A stretch of 64,000 bases of DNA from Piromyces finnis (GCA_002104945.1 MCFH01000007.1:668001-732000), one strand, 5' to 3'; numbered from the stretch's first letter, positions 10,981 through 20,944 are shown. Numbers and translations are program-made. The notes: a model not told the origin generated them from the letters alone.

Positions 10981-13821
10981 TCATGGAACAAAATTATGAT
11001 CTCCATTGGTTGCGCTGGCCCTCCTGGCCTGTCTTACTGTTTCTTCAGCATTGACGCTCTTGGATGTTGCTTCAAACCTTTTGAACATTGACCATTGCTG
11101 GCCAATAGCAAAAGGCATGATTTTGGTTAGAAGTTCCGCGGTTACCGTCAAGAATGGTGTTCCTTCGTTAGTACCAGATTGAATCTGACGCTTACAAAGT
11201 TCTTTCCATTCCCTTGAATTGTAATTAATATTGTTAAAACTTCTTCCCCCAAGAAGGAATTTAAATATTTTACTGCACACACTAGAATAATCATACACAT
11301 TAATATTCACCGGATTATTAGAACTATTACTATCATTAACTAAATTACTATCTAAATTAGAATTATTATCTTCACTATTGCTATCATTACTAATATTATT
11401 ATTTCTATTATTGTTATTATTACTATTGTTACTATTACTATTGTTATTACTACTATTGTTACTATTACTATTAATGTTATTACTATCTCTACTGATATTA
11501 TCAATTTCATTATTATTGATAGGACTATTGGAATTACGTTGACTGAAAAAATTTAATAGCTGGACTATGGAATCATAATGTTTAATACGGATATCTCTAA
11601 ATGTTGGACAATCTAATAACCAATGTTTAATACTTTGATCTCCACACTTGCAACATGGACAGTAGTTAGGACAAACTGGATCAACAAATTTAGCAGCTTT
11701 GGCAACTCTAGCATCCAACTTGTATCCGCTTCTTGCTTTCAATAGCCAGTAGAAGCCATAGGCAAACTCTGGGTACTCATAACATAATTTAATAAAATCT
11801 TTAGTTTCAATAAATTTATTATCATCATAATATTGCGCTTTGATTGAATTCCCTTTGAGATCCTTCCAATAAAAGTTTTTAACTGCTTTAACATCTCCAT
11901 GTTTCTTTAATTTTTTATCAAGTGTCCTACTTGATTTGCACCACGTGTATTTTCTAAATTTAGGAATGTAATTGACAAGGTGTGAGATAATACAATTTGA
12001 GTCTTTCCATTTGTTAAAACATCTAACCTGAGCTAATGCACATTTGGCTGACAATGGAGGAATATTCAAATCTTTTGAAATAGAGTATAAAGATATAAAC
12101 GATACAGCTTTATGAACTCCGGCAACCCATCGTATTCCTTTGTTAAAATGCTTCTGAGCAATCCTAGACCTAGCTTTGTTGGATCCAAGTAATGGTGCAA
12201 AATATGAAACTCTGCTAATCACTTGTGAGTTAAGTACTAGCTTTTTGAAAGGAATAGGAATATTAGGATTTCTTAAGAATTTACTGACTGAGAAAAGCCC
12301 TTTCAAAACCTTGTTATTAAGAGCTTTAATTACTGGTTTAAGGGACAAATTCTTATCAAATGGAACACCAAGATAAGTATAGCAATCAGTAGTTGGAATG
12401 GGTTGTCCTGCTAAGTAAAATGTTGGATCTCTCTTGTTCTGATTTTCTATTGATTCAGGACGAATCACCATCGTTGAACATTTCTGGATACCAAATTCCA
12501 TTTCATTATACAAGGTCCATTCATTAACTCTTCTAAGCATCTTTTTTAAGTATCCTCTTGTTGGAGCACAAATAACTATATCATCTGCAAAAAGTCCACC
12601 ACAGCATCGAGTGTCACCTAAACTGACTCCGAGATCTTCACACTCTTTAAATATATCATTAATAAAGAGATTAAAGAGAATAGGAGAAAGTGGGCATCCT
12701 TGACGGACTCCTTTCTTCACATCAAAAGATTTCGAGAATTGTCCATCTAATTTGACATTAGCCTTAGATGTTAAATATAAATTTTTGATAAATTGTAAAC
12801 TCTTACCTCGGATTCCTAAACAATCTAATTTATGGAGAATATTACCGATTGGGTCTGAATCGTATGCTTTCCTGAGATCTAAAAAGGCCAAATATGTCTC
12901 TTTATTATCTAATTGACGTCTACGGCATATTTCTTGGATTGAAATGAAAAGACTGATACTTTCTTCCTTTTTTCGAAAACCAAATTGTTCAGGTCTAATG
13001 AAATTATTCTTTAAACCATATTCTGAAATTCTAGTTGTGACAATTTCGGAAATCAACTTAATACCATTATTGATAAGTGATATACCTCGATAGTTATCAC
13101 AATCTGTCAAATCTCCCTTCTTAGGAATAGAAACAATACTGGATTCATTCCATGAATTGGGGAAGTCTCCATCCCAAATACGGTTGAATAATTTAAGAAT
13201 AAAATTTAAACCATGAGCATCATTATCTGAAGTAGTATTACCGGAAGAATTATTATCTGTAGCATTATTAGAATCATTACTTGATGGAATTAATGCTTTG
13301 TAAAATTCAATTGGAATACCATCCGGACCTGATGCTTTATAATTTGGAGTAGAGAGGATAGCTGACTTGACTTCATCAATACTAATATCTTGGTTGATAT
13401 CCCATTCATCAAGCATAGGAAGTGAAAAACGTTTATTCATTGGTTCTTCATACCAATGCTCCAAATCAAGACTTACACCACTTGGATCTGATGCAAGATT
13501 TTCGAAATGATCATGCCACACATCTAGTTGTTCTTCCGTAGCAACAACTAATTCTCCATTTTTATATTTAATTGGTTGAGCAATAAAGAAAGAATCTTTT
13601 CCAATTTTTGCAGTTTTCTTGATCCATTTCCAGGCCTTCTTAGGATTATGACTCTTCATATACTCACATCCTGTTTTAATCCAATGAAGATATTCTTGTT
13701 TCCTAAATTCATTACATCTTTTGTGGATGTAATCAATGAGCTTACGGTAGATTTTAATTCTTTTAATAAATTCATCTATATCATAAATTCTTTCTTTTTT
13801 AAATCTCTTATACAACTTCAT
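10981..13821 (-). CDS. LINE reverse transcriptase, ORF2-like, lacking the endonuclease part
   Basis: An intact frame of 946 codons from the first ATG remains open for about 43 more codons upstream to the truncation point. Reverse-transcriptase motifs are in order: SIPKKGDLTDCDNYRGISLI (about 231-250), motif A AFLDLRKAYD with catalytic Asp315, motif B GVRQGCPLSPILFNLF (371-386), motif C FADD (411-414), then the thumb region with YTYLGVPFD (481-489). A zinc-knuckle-like cluster follows with C721/C724 or C723/C726, H733 and C738. After it comes an Asn/Ser-rich tract at about 763-830 encoded by AAT/AGT repeats, and a C-terminal domain ending HNFVP. No RNase H domain is seen. The enzyme would copy its own RNA onto nicked DNA. 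All catalytic Asp residues are kept, but without the endonuclease the copy is probably not autonomous. Residue 323 is Asp where the second family has Val (DSVP). Confidence 0.87.
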   Translation of the reverse strand: MKLYKRFKKERIYDIDEFIKRIKIYRKLIDYIHKRCNEFRKQEYLHWIKTGCEYMKSHNPKKAWKWIKKTAKIGKDSFFIAQPIKYKNGELVVATEEQLDVWHDHFENLASDPSGVSLDLEHWYEEPMNKRFSLPMLDEWDINQDISIDEVKSAILSTPNYKASGPDGIPIEFYKALIPSSNDSNNATDNNSSGNTTSDNDAHGLNFILKLFNRIWDGDFPNSWNESSIVSIPKKGDLTDCDNYRGISLINNGIKLISEIVTTRISEYGLKNNFIRPEQFGFRKKEESISLFISIQEICRRRQLDNKETYLAFLDLRKAYDSDPIGNILHKLDCLGIRGKSLQFIKNLYLTSKANVKLDGQFSKSFDVKKGVRQGCPLSPILFNLFINDIFKECEDLGVSLGDTRCCGGLFADDIVICAPTRGYLKKMLRRVNEWTLYNEMEFGIQKCSTMVIRPESIENQNKRDPTFYLAGQPIPTTDCYTYLGVPFDKNLSLKPVIKALNNKVLKGLFSVSKFLRNPNIPIPFKKLVLNSQVISRVSYFAPLLGSNKARSRIAQKHFNKGIRWVAGVHKAVSFISLYSISKDLNIPPLSAKCALAQVRCFNKWKDSNCIISHLVNYIPKFRKYTWCKSSRTLDKKLKKHGDVKAVKNFYWKDLKGNSIKAQYYDDNKFIETKDFIKLCYEYPEFAYGFYWLLKARSGYKLDARVAKAAKFVDPVCPNYCPCCKCGDQSIKHWLLDCPTFRDIRIKHYDSIVQLLNFFSQRNSNSPINNNEIDNISRDSNNINSNSNNSSNNNSNSNNSNNNNNRNNNISNDSNSEDNNSNLDSNLVNDSNSSNNPVNINVYDYSSVCSKIFKFLLGGRSFNNINYNSREWKELCKRQIQSGTNEGTPFLTVTAELLTKIMPFAIGQQWSMFKRFEATSKSVNAEETVRQARRASATNGDHNFVP

Positions 13822-13955
13822 TTTGATTTTTTGAAGATTAAAAATTTGTTGTGAAATATGAAATGAAGACTTTATAACATTATTAGCTGAGGTAATACTG
13901 AGCTCGTCTGCAATTGAAAAAGCAGTTGAAGTAAACTCTTTGGAAAGTAAACTCT

Positions 13956-14085
13956 TTGGAATGGGTTTTCCTACTAAATAAAATGTTGGATCTTTCTTGT
14001 TCTGATTTCCATACTGATTCAGGACGAATCATCATCGTTGAACATTTCTGGATACCAAATTTCATTTCATTATGCATCGCCCATT
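13956..14085 (-). mobile_element. Older LINE fragment, right part
   Basis: This resumes the older copy exactly where 10274-10700 stopped (TTGGAATGGG, then TTTTCCTACTAAATAAAATG). It matches about 12394-12520 of the inserted element and includes the segment coding FGIQKCSTM. It fades out after ATTTCATTATGCATCGCCC. It shares the target-site duplication with the left part. Confidence 0.78.
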
Positions 14086-14359
14086 TACATTATAAAACAT
14101 TATTATAAACATTATTAATTAATAAAATGTATTTTACATAATTTTATCTATTAATTTTAGTAAATACAATTTGTTAACTGTTAATTAAATCTCCATAATG
14201 AAATATTAATAAATTATCATATAAATATAAAGTTAATTATTTAAAAGTAAAATTATAGCAATTATAAATAAAAAAGAAAAACTAATATTTATTGGCAAAA
14301 CTGGAATGCTTTTATTAATTTATCTTTTAATTCTGGCTCATTACCTTCACACTAAAACT

Positions 14360-14532
14360 GATTTCCAAACGAAAATGAATATTATAATCGGAATTTATTT
14401 CCTTGAAAAATATGTTAAAATAGTATATTCCTAATATTGTTTTAAAACAATGATTTCCAAACGAAAATGAATATTATAATTGGAATTTATTTCCTTGAAA
14501 AGATATGTTTAAGAGTACATTCCTAATATTTA
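14360..14532. repeat. 91-bp tandem repeat, two units
   Basis: TGATTTCCAAACGAAAATGA begins both units, at 14360 and 14451. Each runs on through GGAATTTATTTCCTTGAAAA to TTCCTAATATT with few differences. It is non-coding. Confidence 0.75.
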
Positions 14533-14730
14533 ACACACACATTAATTTCAACACTTCAAATTTTTTTTTAAAATTTTTAATTTTATTAATTTATATAAAT
14601 AAAATAATGATTTAATATAAAAAAGAAAATAAAATGATAGAAAATATTTTTTTTTTTTTTTTATAAAAAAAGTACTTATGATTTTTTAATACCAACATAT
14701 TTTTAAATAATATTCGATAAATATATTTTA

Positions 14731-14817
14731 AAATGATATTGACTATTATTTTTTTTTATAGTTTTTTTTTTTTAAGTACTTATTATTTTTTTAAATGATA
14801 TTGACTATTATTTTTTT
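14731..14817 (+). repeat. Two copies of AAATGATATTGACTATTATT, third copy at 20921
   Basis: AAATGATATTGACTATTATT followed by at least four T occurs at 14731 and 14793, and again in the same orientation at 20921-20944 beyond the other gene of the first GH1 pair. Such identity over this length is more than random AT-rich similarity. Confidence 0.6.
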
Positions 14818-15031
14818 AATTTTTTCTTTTTTTTGATATTAATATTATTTTTTTGATATATAAATTTTAAAACATTTCGAATTTTGATTGATAGTAATTT
14901 TTTTGATATTATTTATTATTATAATTTTTGGAATTTTGGAATTTTTTTTTAATTTTTTTTCTATATTTTTTTGTTTGATTATTTAATAATATTCAATATT
15001 ATTTTATAATATTATTTAAGAATGAAGTCAT

Positions 15032-17008
15032 TTATTCTTGTTCGACGTTTTCAGTGAACCATTCAGCAAGGTATGTAAGAGAATCCTTTGGAATACGAGT
15101 AAGTTCCTTGTCATTGTAGAAGTCAATGTAGGTCATACCGAAACGAGTTTCGTAACCATTTTCCCATTCAAAGTTATCAATTAAAGACCAGGCCATGTAA
15201 CCACGAACATCAACACCATCTTCGACATAGGCAAGACGAAGGTTTTCAAGGTATTGCTTGTACCAGTCAATTCTGTAAGTATCGTGGAGAATGGTTCCTT
15301 CAATGTTGCTTTCATCTTCAATAATAGATTCATCGTAAGCATCAGCATATTCTTCCTTACCAATGGACTTGAAGTAGTCAATGGTAACTTGATCATTGGC
15401 ACGACTAACCTTGTAGTTTGGTTGAGCACAACCATTTTCGGTAATAATGATACCGTTCTTAAGAATGCTCTTGTAACGGTTGTATAACCAGTTAAGACCA
15501 ACACGAATAGTTGGACCATACTTGGTGTTCCATGATGAACCGGCTTGTGAACCAAGAGTTGGTGGAATACAAACCCATCCTGGAGCACGGCCTCTACAGT
15601 TATCATCCCACATATCCTTCTTGGAGTTTTCGTAGCTGGCTTCTTCTTCAGTTGGTGGTTCAATGAGTTTACCATCTTCATCCTTGGCTTGTTCAGCCCA
15701 GTGAGCAGTGTAGGTGTTCCAACCTAAGAAGTCGGATGATGATCCCTTTAAGAGCTTCTTTTCTTCAGCTGTGAAGACTGGCATATCCTTACCCATTCTT
15801 TGCTTGACAGATTCTGGGTAGTCACCAGTCATTGGTGGATCAGAGTACCAACCAATACGGAATTCAGCGGCTAAGTTGGCGTACTTCTTGTTGTTTTCTA
15901 ATTCTTCTGGTGTGGTGTTTTCATCTTCCCATGGAATTTGAGCTTCACCATCAACGGTAATACCAATAAGACCCTTTTGCTTCTTTTGGAACTTCTTACG
16001 GTAAACATTGACAGCCTTAGCGTGGGCAATAAGAATGTTGTGTGAACACCAGACTTCTTCTAATCTTTGTGGAGCACGGTCAGCTGGAAGAACTTCTGCT
16101 CCCTTGTAGTATTGAGATGGACCAATTTCGTAGGAACAACCTCCTTCTAAATCAAGTCCAGTAGTGTCGTTTTGGAGCTTACGTGGTGCTTCACCAGTAC
16201 ATCTGTATGGAGCTTTACCTGGTCCATTCTTGTAACCACCAACACAGTTAACCCATGGTTCGTTAATGGTGATCCATCCCTTAACACGGTCACCAAAACG
16301 TTCGAAACAGAATTCGGCGTATTTGGCGAAATCATCTTGTGAACGGTAATCTAACCAACCACCGTACTTTTCGTGAAGAGCATATGGAAGATCCCAGTGG
16401 TAAAGAGTAGCTAATGGAGTAATGTCGTTTTCAATAAGAGTATCGATCATCATATCGTAGTATTCGGCACCCTTTTCGTTAACATTCCATTTACCGTTAA
16501 CCTTCTTAGCAACACCATCTGGGAAAAGACGAGACCATGAGATGGAGAAACGGTAGTGGTTAGCCTTCATGATTTTCATCATTTTAACATCTTCGTCGAA
16601 CTTGTGGTATGAATCACAAGCAACATTACCGTTAGTGGAATCTGGGTTAGTTCTGTCACCAGATTCGACGTTCTTTGGGTAAAGATGGGTGAAGTAATCC
16701 CAAACGGATTCACCACGACCATCGGTATCCCAAGCACCTTCAACTTGGTAAGCAGCGGTAGCAGCACCCCACTTGAAACTAGCTGGGAGTTTACCCTTTG
16801 GAGCTTCAGCATCAGACTTTTCATCGGCGGAGTCAATGTCATCGGCAATTGGTTCATCAACATTAGCAGCTTCATCATCAGAAGCAATGTTACCATCGGC
16901 AGCTGGAGCGTTAACATCAGTGGTAACATCATCAGCTGGAGCCTTGACAATACACTTCTTAGCAGCAGTAACAGCTAATAAAGTAGTGAAAATAGTAAGA
17001 GACTTCAT
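15032..17008 (-). CDS. cel1A: Secreted GH1 beta-glucosidase, copy 1 (658 aa)
   Basis: This is a beta-glucosidase of glycoside hydrolase family 1, hydrolysing cellobiose and short cellodextrins to glucose by a retaining mechanism. Residues 1-16 (MKSLTIFTTLLAVTAA) form a signal peptide. Residues 20-72 are an acidic Ala/Asp-rich linker. The catalytic barrel runs from about 74 to 655. The acid/base is Glu250 in TINEPW and the nucleophile is Glu524 in ITENG. QVEGAW (88-93), YHWDLP (203-208) and SLIDNFEWENGY (608-619) are further GH1 subsite motifs. There is no dockerin, so it should be free and not cellulosome-bound. There is no intron. Codon use (AAG, AAC, TAC, GGT) is far more biased than in neighbouring genes and suggests high expression. 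It is divergent from copy 2 across 1.7 kb. The symbol follows the known Piromyces family 1 enzyme and is used at family level. This copy has the longer linker (VTTDV), like copies 5 and 6. Confidence 0.95.
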   Translation of the reverse strand: MKSLTIFTTLLAVTAAKKCIVKAPADDVTTDVNAPAADGNIASDDEAANVDEPIADDIDSADEKSDAEAPKGKLPASFKWGAATAAYQVEGAWDTDGRGESVWDYFTHLYPKNVESGDRTNPDSTNGNVACDSYHKFDEDVKMMKIMKANHYRFSISWSRLFPDGVAKKVNGKWNVNEKGAEYYDMMIDTLIENDITPLATLYHWDLPYALHEKYGGWLDYRSQDDFAKYAEFCFERFGDRVKGWITINEPWVNCVGGYKNGPGKAPYRCTGEAPRKLQNDTTGLDLEGGCSYEIGPSQYYKGAEVLPADRAPQRLEEVWCSHNILIAHAKAVNVYRKKFQKKQKGLIGITVDGEAQIPWEDENTTPEELENNKKYANLAAEFRIGWYSDPPMTGDYPESVKQRMGKDMPVFTAEEKKLLKGSSSDFLGWNTYTAHWAEQAKDEDGKLIEPPTEEEASYENSKKDMWDDNCRGRAPGWVCIPPTLGSQAGSSWNTKYGPTIRVGLNWLYNRYKSILKNGIIITENGCAQPNYKVSRANDQVTIDYFKSIGKEEYADAYDESIIEDESNIEGTILHDTYRIDWYKQYLENLRLAYVEDGVDVRGYMAWSLIDNFEWENGYETRFGMTYIDFYNDKELTRIPKDSLTYLAEWFTENVEQE

Positions 17009-17085
17009 CTTAAATTAATATTATATTAAATTATATATTTTTATTAATTATAATAATAAATAATTTATTCCAATAATAATTTTTT

Positions 17086-17119
17086 CCTTATCAAAAGGAT
17101 AGTTTTTTAAAATTTTGGA
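17086..17119 (-). promoter_or_regulatory. Conserved upstream block of GH1 copy 1 (CCTTATCAAAAGG)
   Basis: On the plus strand this starts CCTTATCAAAAGG, continues through a run of T and A and ends TTTTGGA, about 78-111 bp upstream of the copy 1 start. The reverse complement of 18571-18605, upstream of copy 2, begins with the identical 13 bases and ends similarly. It is conserved while the surrounding DNA has diverged. It contains a GATAAG-type core, but which factor binds is unknown. Confidence 0.45.
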
Positions 17120-18570
17120 ATTATTTTTTTCTTTTATATGATTTTTTTTTTTTGAATTTTAATATAGATATTTAATATATTATATTAAAATAAATCTATT
17201 TTTATCCTAGTGTAAACATTTTATTTTATTATAAACTTTAACTTCATTGTTTCTATAAAATCTATAAAATATTTCATATTAAATGAAAAGATAATTTACT
17301 TGTGAAACTTCAAAAAAAACAAAATTAAAATTAATTCAAAAATAATAAAATTTGTCAAATCATTTAAAATTTAATAATTTCTTAATTAGAAAAAAAAATT
17401 CATCTGTTCTCATTTATTAACTTTTGTATTTGCTTTATATTATATTTTCATTAGTTATTTTTAAATTACTGAATAATAGGGAATTGTAATATTAAAAATG
17501 ATATTCTTAATTATTTTTAAATTACTAAATATTGGGAATTGTGATATTATAAACGCGATATTAAAATCAGTACAATAATTATGCTAATAAATATTTGTAT
17601 AATCAACTAATGAATATTAAACTTTATAATATTAATATTATATTTAAATTTTTTATTTTCATATTCTTTATCAATTTAAAAATAATTAATAATGCAAATC
17701 TAAATAATCATAATTTTAAATAATAATATAGTAAATATTAAACTATCTTCTTAGTAAATATTAAACATTAGAATAATTGAAATTGTAATCCAAAGTAATT
17801 ACATAATATGCTTCATTTTGTTGTTACAAGGATAAAATTATAATATTAATGATTTCTTTTATTTAATACAATATAATTATAAAATAATTTCATTATTTTA
17901 TTATCTTGTATTAGTAATGTAATAAATTAGTTTTTATTACATATAACAAAATATTATTATTTAATAATAATAACAACAATAATAATAACAATAATAGTAA
18001 TAATAATAATAATTTTACATATGAAAAATATTATTTATATATTAAAATAGTAATTTTTAAATTGTGTGGATTCTTATTGTAATTTTTAAGTTACAATTAT
18101 ACCAATAAAAATCAAAATATCTATTATTAGCTTCAAATATTATGTATAATAATTTGGAAAGGTATAAATAGTTTTCATTTATTTAATAATGAAAGAAAGA
18201 ATTTTGATAGCTACTCTAATTATATTTATATTTATTAAATTAATTTATAAAAAAAACTTTATATACTAGTTAAACCTAAACCTGGGCTATTTATATCTAT
18301 ATTTAAATTACATTTTAACAATATTATTTAATCTAAATTTATAATACTACACTATTTAGTTTTAACTTATTATAAATTTAGATTATTAACAAGTACAAGC
18401 AATTTTAAGTTTAAGAGATTTATATATTAAATAATATATTTAGGAGAAAATTTAATTTTAACTATTCTATTTATTTAACTTTTTACAATTCTTCTAATAT
18501 ATGAATTTTATATTATATAAATCAAATTTTGATATTAATTGATTTTTTCATATAAATATCTTGGAAGTTT

Positions 18571-18605
18571 TCCAAATTTTTTAAAAATCATACCTTTTGA
18601 TAAGG
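18571..18605 (+). promoter_or_regulatory. Conserved upstream block of GH1 copy 2
   Basis: This is the mirror-image partner of 17086-17119. It ends CCTTTTGATAAGG on the plus strand and lies about 129-163 bp upstream of the copy 2 start. It is either a retained promoter element or the last recognisable trace of an older palindrome. Confidence 0.45.
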
Positions 18606-18733
18606 CTTTATTCTATATTATAATTTAATTTAAAAAAAATTATATATTATTATTTTTGCTTATTAGTTATAAATAATAATTATTTATATTTAAATAATTT
18701 AATAAATTTTAATTAATATAAAAATATATAAAA

Positions 18734-20707
18734 ATGAAGTCTCTTACTATTTTCACTACTTTATTAGCTGTTACTGCTGCTAAGAAGTGTATTGTCAAGG
18801 CTCCAGCTGATGACGTTACTGATGTTAACGCTCCAGCTGCCGATGGTAACATTGCTTCTGATGATGAAGCTGCAAATGTTGATGAACCAATTGCCGATGA
18901 CATTGACTCCGCCGATGAAAAGTCTGATGCTGAAGCTCCAAAGGGTAAACTCCCAGCTAGTTTCAAGTGGGGTGCTGCTACCGCTGCTTACCAAGTTGAA
19001 GGTGCTTGGGATACCGATGGTCGTGGTGAATCCGTTTGGGATTACTTCACCCATCTTTACCCAAAGAACGTCGAATCTGGTGACAGAACTAACCCAGATT
19101 CCACTAACGGTAATGTTGCTTGTGATTCATACCACAAGTTCGACGAAGATGTTAAAATGATGAAAATCATGAAGGCTAACCACTACCGTTTCTCCATCTC
19201 ATGGTCTCGTCTTTTCCCAGATGGTGTTGCTAAGAAGGTTAACGGTAAATGGAATGTTAACGAAAAGGGTGCCGAATACTACGATATGATGATCGATACT
19301 CTTATTGAAAACGACATTACTCCATTAGCTACTCTTTACCACTGGGATCTTCCATATGCTCTTCACGAAAAGTACGGTGGTTGGTTAGATTACCGTTCAC
19401 AAGATGATTTCGCCAAATACGCCGAATTCTGTTTCGAACGTTTTGGTGACCGTGTTAAGGGATGGATCACCATTAACGAACCATGGGTTAACTGTGTTGG
19501 TGGTTACAAGAATGGACCAGGTAAAGCTCCATACAGATGTACTGGTGAAGCACCACGTAAGCTCCAAAACGACACTACCGGACTTGATTTAGAAGGAGGT
19601 TGTTCCTACGAAATTGGTCCATCTCAATACTACAAGGGAGCAGAAGTTCTTCCAGCTGACCGTGCTCCACAAAGATTAGAAGAAGTCTGGTGTTCACACA
19701 ACATTCTTATTGCCCACGCTAAGGCTGTCAATGTTTACCGTAAGAAGTTCCAAAAGAAGCAAAAGGGTCTTATTGGTATTACCGTTGATGGTGAAGCTCA
19801 AATTCCATGGGAAGATGAAAACACCACACCAGAAGAATTAGAAAACAACAAGAAGTACGCCAACTTAGCCGCTGAATTCCGTATTGGTTGGTACTCTGAT
19901 CCACCAATGACTGGTGACTACCCAGAATCCGTCAAGCAAAGAATGGGTAAGGATATGCCAGTCTTCACAGCTGAAGAAAAGAAGCTCTTAAAGGGATCAT
20001 CATCCGACTTCTTAGGTTGGAACACCTACACTGCTCACTGGGCTGAACAAGCCAAGGATGAAGATGGTAAACTCATTGAACCACCAACTGAAGAAGAAGC
20101 CAGCTACGAAAACTCCAAGAAGGATATGTGGGATGATAACTGTAGAGGCCGTGCTCCAGGATGGGTTTGTATTCCACCAACTCTTGGTTCACAAGCCGGT
20201 TCATCATGGAACACCAAGTATGGTCCAACTATTCGTGTTGGTCTTAACTGGTTATACAACCGTTACAAGAGCATTCTTAAGAACGGTATCATTATTACCG
20301 AAAATGGTTGTGCTCAACCAAACTACAAGGTTAGTCGTGCCAATGATCAAGTTACCATTGACTACTTCAAGTCCATTGGTAAGGAAGAATATGCTGATGC
20401 TTACGATGAATCTATTATTGAAGATGAAAGCAACATTGAAGGAACCATTCTCCACGATACTTACAGAATTGACTGGTACAAGCAATACCTTGAAAACCTT
20501 CGTCTTGCCTATGTCGAAGATGGTGTTGATGTTCGTGGTTACATGGCCTGGTCTTTAATTGATAACTTTGAATGGGAAAACGGTTACGAAACTCGTTTCG
20601 GTATGACCTACATTGACTTCTACAATGACAAGGAACTTACTCGTATTCCAAAGGATTCTCTTACATACCTTGCTGAATGGTTCACTGAAAACGTCGAACA
20701 AGAATAA
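18734..20707 (+). CDS. cel1A: Secreted GH1 beta-glucosidase, copy 2 (657 aa)
   Basis: The protein matches copy 1 except for one Thr missing in the acidic linker (VTDV instead of VTTDV, a 3-bp difference). The catalytic residues are therefore Glu249 (NEP) and Glu523 (TENG). It has the same signal peptide, acidic linker and complete GH1 barrel and no dockerin. The start ATG is followed at once by the signal peptide and preceded by an A-rich leader (AAAAATG). It shares the codon AAT in TENG (GAAAATGGT) with copy 1, while copies 3-6 have AAC. Yet it shares the linker deletion with copies 3 and 4, so the substitutions do not follow a single tree. It is transcribed away from copy 1. Confidence 0.95.
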   Translation: MKSLTIFTTLLAVTAAKKCIVKAPADDVTDVNAPAADGNIASDDEAANVDEPIADDIDSADEKSDAEAPKGKLPASFKWGAATAAYQVEGAWDTDGRGESVWDYFTHLYPKNVESGDRTNPDSTNGNVACDSYHKFDEDVKMMKIMKANHYRFSISWSRLFPDGVAKKVNGKWNVNEKGAEYYDMMIDTLIENDITPLATLYHWDLPYALHEKYGGWLDYRSQDDFAKYAEFCFERFGDRVKGWITINEPWVNCVGGYKNGPGKAPYRCTGEAPRKLQNDTTGLDLEGGCSYEIGPSQYYKGAEVLPADRAPQRLEEVWCSHNILIAHAKAVNVYRKKFQKKQKGLIGITVDGEAQIPWEDENTTPEELENNKKYANLAAEFRIGWYSDPPMTGDYPESVKQRMGKDMPVFTAEEKKLLKGSSSDFLGWNTYTAHWAEQAKDEDGKLIEPPTEEEASYENSKKDMWDDNCRGRAPGWVCIPPTLGSQAGSSWNTKYGPTIRVGLNWLYNRYKSILKNGIIITENGCAQPNYKVSRANDQVTIDYFKSIGKEEYADAYDESIIEDESNIEGTILHDTYRIDWYKQYLENLRLAYVEDGVDVRGYMAWSLIDNFEWENGYETRFGMTYIDFYNDKELTRIPKDSLTYLAEWFTENVEQE

Positions 20708-20920
20708 ATATAAATAGTATAGAGCAAAAGCATTATTATTATAATGATAAGTAAAAATAATAATTCCCATAATATAATATTATAAAAAGTAATAATATAG
20801 AAAAATCTAAAAAAAAAAATTTAAAATTCAAAAAAAATTCAAAAAAATTTTAAAAAAACATTTATAATATAGAATAAGAAAAAATTTTTAATTTGAAAAA
20901 ATTAAAAAAATGAACACTAA

Positions 20921-20944
20921 AAATGATATTGACTATTATTTTTT
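20921..20944 (+). repeat. Third copy of the AAATGATATTGACTATTATT word
   Basis: This is identical over 24 bases to 14731-14754 and 14793-14816 and in the same orientation, although the GH1 pair between them is inverted. The copies therefore act as direct repeats bracketing pair 1. Confidence 0.55.

Larger units (their letters stand above)
10701..13955 (-). mobile_element. 5'-truncated non-LTR retrotransposon (LINE), family A
   Basis: The element reads on the minus strand. Its poly(A) tail appears as 41 T at 10701-10741. The 3' untranslated region occupies about 10742-10980 and contains a hairpin at 10914-10931. The reverse-transcriptase ORF follows, and the 5' end is at about 13955. The insertion is bounded by the direct repeat TTGGAATGGG at 10691-10700 and 13956-13965, and it interrupts an older relative of itself. 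No endonuclease domain is present: only about 190 codons precede the first RT motifs and the frame is open up to the 5' junction. The copy is therefore 5'-truncated, as is usual for LINEs. A 16-bp tandem duplication (AAGTAAACTCTTTGGA-like) sits at the 5' edge at about 13930-13960. Confidence 0.88.
14086..15031. other. Intergenic DNA 3' of GH1 copy 1, with tandem repeats
   Basis: No gene is seen. It contains a 91-bp tandem repeat (14360-14450 and 14451-14532) and two copies of a 24-bp word shared with the far side of the GH1 pair (14731 and 14793), both listed separately. The rest is A/T-rich with T runs. Confidence 0.65.
17009..18733. other. Divergent promoter region of GH1 pair 1
   Basis: This 1.7-kb AT-rich spacer between copies 1 and 2 must hold both promoters. 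The two sides are no longer mirror images overall, but one inverted block is conserved (17086-17119 and 18571-18605, listed separately). No gene is seen inside. Confidence 0.7.

Noticed and set aside
15181-16950. Long antisense and shifted frames inside each GH1 gene (also in the other five copies)
   Set aside because: They overlap a highly conserved, codon-biased GH1 frame and are by-products of that bias. Their conservation merely follows that of the GH1 gene.
15032-17008. Fungal dockerin or carbohydrate-binding module on the GH1 enzymes
   Set aside because: No Cys-rich dockerin-like segment follows the barrel; the protein ends NVEQE directly after it.
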